From Clostridia bacterium (GTDB lineage Bacteria; Bacillota; Clostridia; HGM11327), in contig JAGBHJ010000169.1 of assembly GCA_017935525.1 (NCBI GenBank), positions 1 to 18,315 on the forward strand: a stretch of 18,315 nucleotides of DNA, written 5' to 3'. The notes beneath the pieces are model-generated. The model was not told where the DNA came from. It ran no database searches and saw only the letters and a program-made list of their open reading frames with translations. Below are positions 6,836-13,689 of the stretch, in pieces (position 1 is the stretch's first letter; each line of letters starts with the position of its first letter). A program made the translations under genes and the position numbers.

Positions 6836-7900
6836 TTATTCCTCAAGCAAAATGCTTCTTATCTTTTCTATTGTTTCCTCTTTGATCTCTATTCTCTCTC
6901 GGATGATCCTCATCAGCTGCTCACGGAGATTTTCCGCCACAAACTCCTCGTTCATGTAGGACAAAAAGCCCTCCATATCCCCGCTGTCATTCCAGTTTCT
7001 CTGTTCAAGAGAAAGAGCCGTAAAGTTGTAATCCATCACAATATTCTCGTCGGTCTCTCCCAGTATTGCTTCCAGCAAAATTGCCACAGTACCCGTTCTG
7101 TCCGCACCTGCCGCACAGTGGAAGTATATGGGGTAATTGCTCTCGTCAGCGAAAATGTCAAACAGCTTGTGAAGTCTGTCCTTCATAATGGGGCTGTAAA
7201 CGCCTCCGTATGCATAGAATGGCACCGTTACAAAATTAACGTCCTTGGAAATGGTGCTCTCCTTGATGTGGACTCTTTCCTCACGAAGCTCGATCTCCGT
7301 CTTAATACCCAGGTTATCTCTGAATATGCGTCTTGCCTCCTCGTTCATCACGCCGGGGAGCTTATCGTCGTCTATCTCAAGCTGGGGGCCTCTGTAAACC
7401 ATGCCCTGCTTGACGTGCTTGCCGTCACGTGTCAGCCTGCCACCCACGTCGCGCACGTTATGTATGGGGCAGGAAATGGCTCTCACCGCTTCTCTTTTTG
7501 TTGCAAAGCTGTGCACGGGCATATCCGGGCTGCCATCGTTTATTCTCCAAAAATACTCCTTGCCCATCATAAGATTATCCACTCTTACAACGTACACGTC
7601 CTCTGCCGCATCGTAAACTATGTTGCCCACAGTTGCCGCAGATTTGGGGCAAGGCTCGCAGAAGCATCTGCAGAACGAAAGCTCAAGGCTCATGGGTACG
7701 GGCTCGCCCTCCTGCTTCCACTTAAAATATACTGATGCGGGAGCATACGCAGAATACGTATCCGTAATGGGCTTTACCCACTCCGTTATACCTCTGCCGC
7801 TGTCATTCTTACCGCTGTATTCTCTTTCCAGATGCTTTTTCTGTGTCTTTGTAGTTAAGGACAACACTGCATTGTCCTTTGGGCTTATCAATTTGATCAT
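6836..7900 (-). CDS. Fibronectin-III-like/tyrosine phosphatase, array copy 4
   Basis: The last of four tandem paralogues (354 residues from ATG 7900). The N-terminal half (about 50-135) has a beta-sandwich, fibronectin-III-like pattern: ASVYFKWK, then VVRVDNLMMGKEYFWRINDG and HSFAT. Next come NVRDVGGRLT and KQGMVYRG and the CX5R phosphatase loop HCAAGADRTGT with nucleophile Cys262 and Arg268. This fits the Y_phosphatase3-like (PF13350) group. Two differences stand out. The DLRE motif of the other copies reads ELRE here, and the stretch SFCRCFCEPC (Cys77, 79, 81, 84) has four cysteines where the siblings have one or two. There is no signal peptide, so it is probably cytoplasmic. The ATG follows GAGGAG with 6-nt spacing; a TTG start 18 nt upstream is less likely. 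Substrate unknown. Confidence 0.88.
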   Translation of the reverse strand: MIKLISPKDNAVLSLTTKTQKKHLEREYSGKNDSGRGITEWVKPITDTYSAYAPASVYFKWKQEGEPVPMSLELSFCRCFCEPCPKSAATVGNIVYDAAEDVYVVRVDNLMMGKEYFWRINDGSPDMPVHSFATKREAVRAISCPIHNVRDVGGRLTRDGKHVKQGMVYRGPQLEIDDDKLPGVMNEEARRIFRDNLGIKTEIELREERVHIKESTISKDVNFVTVPFYAYGGVYSPIMKDRLHKLFDIFADESNYPIYFHCAAGADRTGTVAILLEAILGETDENIVMDYNFTALSLEQRNWNDSGDMEGFLSYMNEEFVAENLREQLMRIIRERIEIKEETIEKIRSILLEE

Positions 7901-7906
7901 TATATT

Positions 7907-7912
7907 CTCCTC
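7907..7912 (-). promoter_or_regulatory. Ribosome binding site deciding the start of phosphatase copy 4
   Basis: GAGGAG overlaps the copy 3 stop codon (TGA 7913-7911) and lies exactly 6 nt before ATG 7900. It fixes the start at ATG rather than at the upstream in-frame TTG (7918), and makes reinitiation after copy 3 likely. Confidence 0.8.
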
Positions 7913-8966
7913 ATTCAAGCAATATGCTTCTTATCCTCTCGATCGTTTCATCCTTAAGGCAGATGCTCTCCTTTACCACTCTCAAAAACTGTGCGGAAAG
8001 GTCCTCTGCGGGATAATCCGAATTCAATACCTTTGGGAATTCAAACCAGTCAGCAAGCAGATATCTTATCTCTCCTGCAAGACCCGACAGTCCGTAATCC
8101 ATCATAATGTTCTCCGGCTTTTCGCCCAGTATGGACTGCAACAGGAACATTACCGTACCCGTTCTGTCCGTACCAACTGCGCAATGGAGGTATATCGGAT
8201 AATTGCTTTCGTCAGCCATTATCTCAAATATCTTCGTCAATACCTTTTTGCCCTCGGTGCGGTACATCTGACCGTAATACACCATGGGCACCGCAATGTA
8301 GTTTATATCATCCCCTATGGGGCTATGGGTCACCACGCCTACGTTCTCATCACGCAGGTCAAGGTCCGTTTTGATGCCAAGACTGTTTCTGAACATATTT
8401 TTGGACCATTCATCCATTACGTTGTCCGTTTCCTCCACCGGTCCGGGAGCATAGCCTCTGTATATCATGCCCTGCTTGACTCTTTTGCCGTCCTTGGTGA
8501 GTCTGCCGCCGATGTCACGCACGTTTCTGACAGACATCCTTATGGGGCGCACGGGATCGTACGCTGTGGAAAACGACCTTACCTCATACTTGCCGCTGCC
8601 GTCGTTAACACGCCAATAGTAGGTCCTGCCCATCATAAAATTATCCACCCTTACGGTATAAACACCATCAACCGCGTCGTAAGCCATGTCGCATATCACC
8701 GCAGCATTGCCGGGGCAGAGGCTTGCAAAGTCCTCATCAAATGAAAGCTCCAGTCTCATTGGCACGTATGCCTCTGTGGATCTCCACTTAAAATACAGGC
8801 ACGCAGACGCCTCCAGAAATCTTTCCCTCCATATGGGGAGTATCACCTTTTCCAGCGCCTCCACGTTTTTATTCAAGCCCGTCCTTTCTCCCTCCAGGAA
8901 GGCTCTGTGTACGTCCGTCAATACGGATATTTCCACTCCGTTTTTTGGACTTATCAATTCAATCAT
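7911..8966 (-). CDS. Fibronectin-III-like/tyrosine phosphatase, array copy 3
   Basis: A 351-residue paralogue most like copy 2: both share TDVHR, GLNK and VEALEK near the N-terminus, followed by PIW. The fibronectin-III-like module spans about 55-135 (VRVDNFMMGRTYYWRVNDG, RSFST). NVRDIGGRLT and KQGMIYRG lead into the phosphatase domain, with DLDLRDEN and the P-loop HCAVGTDRTGT (Cys262, Arg268). The C-terminal helix ends ETIERIRSILLE, shared with the other copies. The cysteine, arginine and P-loop aspartate are intact, so activity is expected; protein phosphotyrosine, dual-specificity or lipid substrates are all possible. No signal peptide is seen. The start is ATG 8966, 10 nt after the copy 2 stop. 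Confidence 0.88.
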   Translation of the reverse strand: MIELISPKNGVEISVLTDVHRAFLEGERTGLNKNVEALEKVILPIWRERFLEASACLYFKWRSTEAYVPMRLELSFDEDFASLCPGNAAVICDMAYDAVDGVYTVRVDNFMMGRTYYWRVNDGSGKYEVRSFSTAYDPVRPIRMSVRNVRDIGGRLTKDGKRVKQGMIYRGYAPGPVEETDNVMDEWSKNMFRNSLGIKTDLDLRDENVGVVTHSPIGDDINYIAVPMVYYGQMYRTEGKKVLTKIFEIMADESNYPIYLHCAVGTDRTGTVMFLLQSILGEKPENIMMDYGLSGLAGEIRYLLADWFEFPKVLNSDYPAEDLSAQFLRVVKESICLKDETIERIRSILLE

Positions 8967-8972
8967 ATCGAT

Positions 8973-8978
8973 CTCCCT
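8973..8978 (-). promoter_or_regulatory. Ribosome binding site deciding the start of phosphatase copy 3
   Basis: AGGGAG overlaps the copy 2 stop (TAG 8979-8977) and lies 6 nt before ATG 8966. This is the same layout as at the two other junctions in the array and favours ATG over the in-frame TTG at 8984. Confidence 0.8.
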
Positions 8979-10029
8979 ATTCAAGCATAATGCTTCTGAT
9001 CTTTTCTATTATCTCCTCGTCGATCTCCAGCTGTTCCCTCACAACGCGCATAAACTGCTCCCGCAGGTTTTCCGCAGGGAATTTCCTCGCCAGAGTCTTG
9101 TGGAATTCCATCCAATCCGTGTACATATATCTGGGCTGAGCCACAAAGCACGACAACGCATAGTCCAGCATAATGCTTTCGGGGCGCTCGTTGAGTATGG
9201 ACTCCACCAAAAACGACACCGTACCGGTTCTGTCCGCACCCACCGCGCAATGGTAGAATATGGGGTAGTTACTCTCGTCGGCAAGCATCTCCAGCACCGC
9301 CTTATAAACGGGCTTCATCTCATCCGCATACAGTCCGCTGTAACCCTCCAACGGGAACACCGCATAATTAACACCTTCAAAGCCGCTTGAAGATCTGATA
9401 CCAAAATTTTCCTCTCTGAGGTCTATCTCCGTTTTGATGCCCAGCTTGTTTATGATGACGTCCTTTGCTTCATAAGACAGCTCATAGGGCTTTTGGTCGT
9501 CTGCTTCGGGGGCATAGCTGCGGAAAAGCAGGCCCTGCTTGACCCTTTTGCCGTCAGCGGTAATTCTGCCGCCCAGATCACGCATATTTCTGACTGCGGA
9601 TCTTATAGGTCTCACGCACTCGTCCCCTGTGGAAAATGACCTTACCTTGTAATTGCCTTTGCCGTCATTAACTCGCCAGTAATAGGTCTTACCCAGCATA
9701 AGGTTGTCCACCCTTACGGTATAAACGGCGTCAACAGCGTCATACGCCATTTCGCCTATCATGGCGGAGTTTGCGGGGCAAAGCTCGCAAAAATCCTCAT
9801 CAAAGGAAAGCTCCGGCTTCATGGGCACGTAAGCCTCGTCCGTTTTCCACTTTATAAACAGGCTCGCAGACTCCTCAAACCATCTGCTCTGCCATATTGG
9901 CTCAAATAATTTTTCCAGGGCTTCCACGTCCTTATTAAGCCCAAGCTCGTCCCGTCTTAAGAACTCTCTGTGTACGTCCGTCAGCAGCGATATTTTTACC
10001 CCGTCAGCGGGGCTTATAAGCTCTATCAT
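8977..10029 (-). CDS. Fibronectin-III-like/tyrosine phosphatase, array copy 2
   Basis: A 350-residue paralogue. From ATG 10029 it begins MIELISPADGVKISLLTD, the same opening as copies 1 and 3. The fibronectin-III-like module (about 55-135) includes VRVDNLMLGKTYYWRVNDG and VRSFST. The phosphatase part has NMRDLGGRIT, EIDLREEN and the P-loop HCAVGADRTGT (Cys261, Arg267), followed by a long helical C-terminus ending EIIEKIRSIMLE. It is closest to copy 3, suggesting that the pair arose by the most recent duplication. The MptpB/LipA-type P-loop usually has Lys after Gly (GKDRT); here it is Ala. No signal peptide or membrane segment is seen. Substrate unknown. Confidence 0.88.
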   Translation of the reverse strand: MIELISPADGVKISLLTDVHREFLRRDELGLNKDVEALEKLFEPIWQSRWFEESASLFIKWKTDEAYVPMKPELSFDEDFCELCPANSAMIGEMAYDAVDAVYTVRVDNLMLGKTYYWRVNDGKGNYKVRSFSTGDECVRPIRSAVRNMRDLGGRITADGKRVKQGLLFRSYAPEADDQKPYELSYEAKDVIINKLGIKTEIDLREENFGIRSSSGFEGVNYAVFPLEGYSGLYADEMKPVYKAVLEMLADESNYPIFYHCAVGADRTGTVSFLVESILNERPESIMLDYALSCFVAQPRYMYTDWMEFHKTLARKFPAENLREQFMRVVREQLEIDEEIIEKIRSIMLE

Positions 10030-10035
10030 ATCGCA

Positions 10036-10040
10036 CTCCT
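10036..10040 (-). promoter_or_regulatory. Ribosome binding site deciding the start of phosphatase copy 2
   Basis: AGGAG overlaps the last base of the copy 1 stop (TAA 10042-10040) and ends 6 nt before ATG 10029. This supports ATG 10029 over the TTG at 10047, which would overlap copy 1 and add six residues absent from copy 1. Confidence 0.8.
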
Positions 10041-11104
10041 TACTCAAGCATAATGCTTCTGATCTTTTCCAAGGTCTCCTCGGGAATTCCTACGTACTCC
10101 GTCATTGCCATTACCATCTGCTCGGGTACGGAAAGTCCGGGGTATCTTTCGTCGCAGTAGTCAAAGCCAAACTCCGTGTAGTGTCCCTCCTGCCTCCAGC
10201 ATCTTGCTCCGCCGGAAACGCTCGTATAATCGTAATCCATGGAGATATTCTCAAGACTCTCGCCCAATACGGACTCCAGCACCCACGCCAGCGTGCCCGT
10301 TCTGTCTGCACCTGCCGCACAATGGAAGTATATTGGGTAATTGCTCTCATCCGCCAATATCTCAAATATCTGGGGCAGGTACACCTGCATAACGTCGCAG
10401 AAGATACCTCCGCCTGCCTTAAACTCGCAGAGGTAGTACTTTGTGTCGGGGGAAAGCGCACTTCTTGTAACCTTACCCACGGCCTCCTCCCTCAGGTCGA
10501 TGTCCGTCTTTATGCCCATGTTTTCAAGAAAATACCTTCTTGTGCATTCGTTCATAACGTCGGTGTATATCTGCTGCTCAAAAGCGGGGCCACGGAATAT
10601 CATTCCCTGCTTGACGTACTTGCCGTATTTTGTCATTCTGCCGCCGATGTCGCGCACGTTTACCATGTGTGGTATGCGCATAGCACGAATTTCGCCCCTT
10701 TGGGTAGTAAAGGATCTTACCTCGCTGAGACTTTCTCCGTTTCTCACTCGCCAAAAATACCTCTTGCCCATCATAAGGTTGTCCACCCTTGCAACAAAAC
10801 ATCCGCCATCCTCGGTAGAATACGTAATATCGCCTACCGTCACAGCCGTCTTGGGGCAAAGCTCGCCAAAGTCCTCCTCAAAGGAAAACTCCAAGCTCAT
10901 GGGCTCAAATATCTCCACGCCCGTCCACTTAAAATATATAGAAGCGTTCGTCTCCGATCTATGGCTGCTGCCAACTTTTTCCCAAAACATCATATCGGCA
11001 ACTGACTTAAAACTGCCTGCCTTATCCTGCTTTACAAACTCCTTTTGTATAGGCGTCATAAGGCAGATATCGGCATTATCCTTGGGATGTATCAACTCTA
11101 TCAT
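10040..11104 (-). CDS. Fibronectin-III-like/tyrosine phosphatase, array copy 1
   Basis: The first-transcribed of the four paralogues, 354 residues, and clearly diverged from copies 2 and 3. It begins MIELIHPKDNADICLMTP. The fibronectin-III-like module lies at about 53-135 (ASIYFKWT, ARVDNLMMGKRYFWRVRNG, VRSFTT). NVRDIGGRMT, KQGMIFRG and DIDLREEA lead to the P-loop HCAAGADRTGT (Cys262, Asp267, Arg268). Its C-terminal third has its own insert around 300-325 (CWRQEGHYTEFGFDYC) before the shared end ETLEKIRSIMLE. ATG 11104 lies 1 nt after the phospholipase-like gene's stop, with GGAGAG inside that gene's last codons, so the two are probably translated together. The catalytic set looks intact; substrate unknown. 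Confidence 0.88.
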   Translation of the reverse strand: MIELIHPKDNADICLMTPIQKEFVKQDKAGSFKSVADMMFWEKVGSSHRSETNASIYFKWTGVEIFEPMSLEFSFEEDFGELCPKTAVTVGDITYSTEDGGCFVARVDNLMMGKRYFWRVRNGESLSEVRSFTTQRGEIRAMRIPHMVNVRDIGGRMTKYGKYVKQGMIFRGPAFEQQIYTDVMNECTRRYFLENMGIKTDIDLREEAVGKVTRSALSPDTKYYLCEFKAGGGIFCDVMQVYLPQIFEILADESNYPIYFHCAAGADRTGTLAWVLESVLGESLENISMDYDYTSVSGGARCWRQEGHYTEFGFDYCDERYPGLSVPEQMVMAMTEYVGIPEETLEKIRSIMLE

Positions 11105-11105
11105 T

Positions 11106-11768
11106 TTATCTCTCCAGTCCGCAAATACTCTCTCGACAAAATCTTTCCGTAACCTCCCTTGCCGCCATTATAACAAATTCGTCAAGGTCACTCTTGCCGA
11201 GGTATTTATACTCTTTCCGAGCTCCGTCCACCTCGGAATAAAACGTCTTTAATCTTTTTAACTGGATATCAAAAGCATCCTTGGGGAAAAACTCCAGGTA
11301 TTCGTTTTCAAACCCGTCCATTCCAAGGATGATGCGGTATGGCTCAAAATCCCCGTTCTCCATCAAAAACAGATCGTCCGCCAGCCGCCAATCCACCTTC
11401 ATATCCATAATGAGGCTGTGCCTGTCCTCTCCATCCTTCAAAAATTCGTCTATTTTGGGATAAAGAAGGGTATTGCTCCACACCTCGTCCACTATCAGAT
11501 GGCAATAATACCCATAATAAAAGGACGTCGCCCTTTTGCCGACATACTTCGACAAATACCGCGTTCTGAAGGCGTCGTAATCCCTGTAATGGCTTTTGCC
11601 GTAGTGGGAAATATCCTTATCGGGGGTATATGTTTTACCGTCGGGGTTGGGCACTCCGCAGTCGGGGGCAATGTTGCCAAACACAAAGCTTTCAAGATCC
11701 AGCTTGTCCCTGCCAAAAAAGTCTATAAGCTCCCCTGCCACGCGGAAATGTGTCATCCACGTTGCCAT
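11106..11768 (-). CDS. Zinc-dependent phospholipase C-like protein (PF00882-type)
   Basis: A 220-residue protein with the metal-ligand pattern of the zinc-dependent phospholipase C/S1-P1 fold. His7 is in TWMTHFRVAGE, Asp36 in FGNIAPDCG, His55 and His60 in DISHYGKSHY, and His90/Asp94 in YYGYYCHLIVDEVW. There is no signal peptide, unlike secreted clostridial alpha-toxins, so an intracellular role is likely; many Firmicutes carry such short cytoplasmic homologues of unknown substrate. ATG 11768 lies 5 nt after the U32 gene; GGAG is 12 nt upstream, rather far. It is followed after 1 nt by the first phosphatase, which suggests joint expression with the array. The fold assignment is fairly good; phospholipase activity is not established. 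Confidence 0.75.
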   Translation of the reverse strand: MATWMTHFRVAGELIDFFGRDKLDLESFVFGNIAPDCGVPNPDGKTYTPDKDISHYGKSHYRDYDAFRTRYLSKYVGKRATSFYYGYYCHLIVDEVWSNTLLYPKIDEFLKDGEDRHSLIMDMKVDWRLADDLFLMENGDFEPYRIILGMDGFENEYLEFFPKDAFDIQLKRLKTFYSEVDGARKEYKYLGKSDLDEFVIMAAREVTERFCRESICGLER

Positions 11769-11773
11769 ACGTA

Positions 11774-12994
11774 TTATTTTCTCCTCATTATGCTGTTTTT
11801 GTCCACGAATTCCCCGTAAGGAATGTACACCGTCATCTGGGGATGGGGCGCCACCGTTATGGGCTCATAGTTTTCATTCAGCATTTCCGTCAGCGTCAGC
11901 ACTATGTGCTTGCCCTTTGGCGGCATTATCTCCACGTTCTCGCCCAGCTTAAAGTGGTTTCTCTGCTCTATTTTTATAAGATGTCTTTCCTCGTCGTAAT
12001 CCAGCACCTTGCCTATAAACCCGTAATCCCTCATGTACACGCTGCTGTCGTAACATTGGGAATTATGGTCGGGCTTGCCAAAAAAGAAGCCCGTGGAAAA
12101 GGGTCTGTGGCTTGCCTTGTCCAGTTCCTCTGCCCAGTAAGGGTCAAAGGTATAATTGTCGGGGTCAGCCTGATATCTGTCCAGCGCCTCTCTGTACTGC
12201 TTGGTAACGGTTGCCGTATAGTTTACGGTCTTCATTCTGCCCTCTATCTTAAAGGACGAGATACCCGCCTGAGCAAGCTGGGGAATGTATTCTATCATGC
12301 AAAGGTCGTTTGCGTTAAACACGTAGGTGCCTCTGTCGTCCTCCATCAGCTGCATCAGCTCTCCGGGGCGCTTTTCCTCCATTACGTAGTAATTCCATCT
12401 GCAGGGCTGTGCGCATTCCCCGTGGTTGGCTCCTCTGCCCGTCATAAAATTGGACAAAAGGCACCTGCCCGAGTACGACATACACATTGCTCCGTGAACA
12501 AAGGCCTCAAGCTCCATGTCGTCGCCCACCTCGTCACGTATCCTCTTGATATCGTCCATGGACGCCTCTCTTGCAAGGATAATTCTGGAAGCCCCAAGCC
12601 TCTGCCACATTTTTGCCGCGGCATAGTTTACGGTGTTTGCCTGGGTGCTGATATGTATGGGCAGGTCGGGTGCGTTTTCCCTTGCTACGGAAAAAACGCC
12701 CAGGTCGGACACGATGGCCGCATCCGCCCCCGCCTTGTATATGTACTTGAAATAGTCGCCAAGGGCGTCAATATCGTCGTTGTTGGCAAACACGTTTACG
12801 GTAATATACACCTTTTTGCCCAAGGAATGCACGTACTCCACCGCACGCTCAATGCCGTCCTCGTCAAAATTCTCGGCAAACGCTCTCAAGCCGAATTTTT
12901 TACCCGCCATATATACCGCATCCGCACCGTACTGGCACGCCACCTGCAATCTTTCAAAATTACCCGCAGGCGCAAGCAACTCTATATTGTTCAT
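11774..12994 (-). CDS. trhP: U32 family peptidase-like tRNA hydroxylation protein (TrhP/YrrO-like)
   Basis: A 406-residue U32 family protein. The N-terminal barrel opens LLAPAGNFERLQVACQYGAD and contains ISTQANTVN. The U32 signature EAFVHGAMCMSYSGRCLLSN (163-182) follows. Cys171, Cys178, Cys194 and Cys198 are candidates for iron-sulfur cluster binding, and FKIEGRMK follows at 248-255. In Bacillus subtilis the neighbours yrrN/yrrO (trhP1/trhP2) perform prephenate-dependent hydroxylation of tRNA U34 to ho5U, and yrrM (trmR) methylates it. The order mltG-trmR-U32 is conserved here, supporting that role over proteolysis. Only one U32 gene is present where B. subtilis has two; by length it matches the longer one. 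ATG 12994 has AAAGGA 8 nt upstream. Confidence 0.85.
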   Translation of the reverse strand: MNNIELLAPAGNFERLQVACQYGADAVYMAGKKFGLRAFAENFDEDGIERAVEYVHSLGKKVYITVNVFANNDDIDALGDYFKYIYKAGADAAIVSDLGVFSVARENAPDLPIHISTQANTVNYAAAKMWQRLGASRIILAREASMDDIKRIRDEVGDDMELEAFVHGAMCMSYSGRCLLSNFMTGRGANHGECAQPCRWNYYVMEEKRPGELMQLMEDDRGTYVFNANDLCMIEYIPQLAQAGISSFKIEGRMKTVNYTATVTKQYREALDRYQADPDNYTFDPYWAEELDKASHRPFSTGFFFGKPDHNSQCYDSSVYMRDYGFIGKVLDYDEERHLIKIEQRNHFKLGENVEIMPPKGKHIVLTLTEMLNENYEPITVAPHPQMTVYIPYGEFVDKNSIMRRK

Positions 12995-13007
12995 ATGTAA
13001 TATCCTT

Positions 13008-13685
13008 TCAGATCTTCTTTCTGCTTATACAAATGCCGTCGCCAATGGGCAAAAGCAATGTTTCCAAAGCCTCATCCGTCATCATCTTTTCCAAAAAGAC
13101 CTTCATCCTCTTTACAATGGTGATCTTTCTTGGGTTGAGCAAGGATCTGTCCCCGCCTATCATGCCGTAAAACAGCACGTCGTCACAAACTATAACGCCG
13201 CCGGGCTTCAGCATTCTGAGGCACTCCTTCATCAGCGACAAATACTGTCCCTTTGCCGCATCCATAAATATAAAATCGTACTCCCCACTCATCAGCGGCA
13301 TGATCTCTCCGCTGTCCCCCAAAAACGAGCTTATTCTGTGAGAAAGTCCGCTTTTTTCAAAATTCTCCCTTGCCCTTGTCAGCAGCTCCTCCTCGCACTC
13401 TATGGTGGTGAGCCTTGCATCCTCATCAGCCGCATCCAGCATGGTTATGGCAGAATAGCCCACGCAGGTGCCTATCTCCAGTATGTTCTTTGGCTTTGTG
13501 ACGCCGATATGCCACCGCAAAAACGCCTCCACCTGAGGACGAGTCACGGGCAAGCCCTGTTTTCTTGCTTCATCGTGTAATTCTGTCAATAAATAGCGAC
13601 GGGAGGAAGCAGAAAATATGCTCCCTCGCTGTGTCATGCCGTTTATATAGTCTTCAATATAGTCGTAATTGATTCTGTTACCCAT
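13008..13685 (-). CDS. trmR: tRNA 5-hydroxyuridine (U34) O-methyltransferase TrmR
   Basis: A 225-residue SAM-dependent O-methyltransferase of the YrrM/COMT class, expected to turn ho5U34 into mo5U34 in tRNA and so widen wobble decoding. Motif I is ILEIGTCVGYSAITML (68-83). DFIFMDAAKGQY (137-148) and VIVCDDVLFYG (164-174) carry the aspartates that bind the divalent metal in this class. ATG 13685 (MGNRINYDYI) was chosen because it lies 4 nt after the mltG stop and gives family length. An in-frame extension to 13769 would add 28 residues encoded inside mltG and is rejected. Adjacent mltG and trhP reproduce the Bacillus yrrL-yrrM-yrrN/O order, which gives the specific function good support. Confidence 0.88.
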   Translation of the reverse strand: MGNRINYDYIEDYINGMTQRGSIFSASSRRYLLTELHDEARKQGLPVTRPQVEAFLRWHIGVTKPKNILEIGTCVGYSAITMLDAADEDARLTTIECEEELLTRARENFEKSGLSHRISSFLGDSGEIMPLMSGEYDFIFMDAAKGQYLSLMKECLRMLKPGGVIVCDDVLFYGMIGGDRSLLNPRKITIVKRMKVFLEKMMTDEALETLLLPIGDGICISRKKI

Positions 13686-13689
13686 AGGA

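Larger units (their letters stand above)
6836..11104 (-). repeat. Tandem array of four paralogous phosphatase genes with conserved junctions
   Basis: Four genes of about 1.06 kb each stand head to tail with the same domain order. At every internal junction the stop codon overlaps a GGAG-type ribosome binding site, 6 nt separate it from ATG, and stop-to-start distance is 10 nt. The ends of copies 1 and 2 share an identical 26-nt stretch (10044-10069 and 8981-9006). All copies keep ADESNYPI before the P-loop and EXIXXIRSI at the C-terminus. The protein divergence suggests old duplication with selection for function, rather than a recent amplification. Confidence 0.88.

Noticed and set aside
10030..10047. 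TTG starts giving phosphatase copies 2-4 six more residues and 8-nt overlaps
   Set aside because: At each junction a GGAG-type site lies exactly 6 nt before an in-frame ATG, and the ATG start matches copy 1 (MIELI).
11750..13000. Long plus-strand frame of 416 codons, with others such as 7620-8744 and 2649-3473
   Set aside because: All are antisense to well-identified minus-strand genes, lack sensible domains, and follow from the codon use of the real genes.
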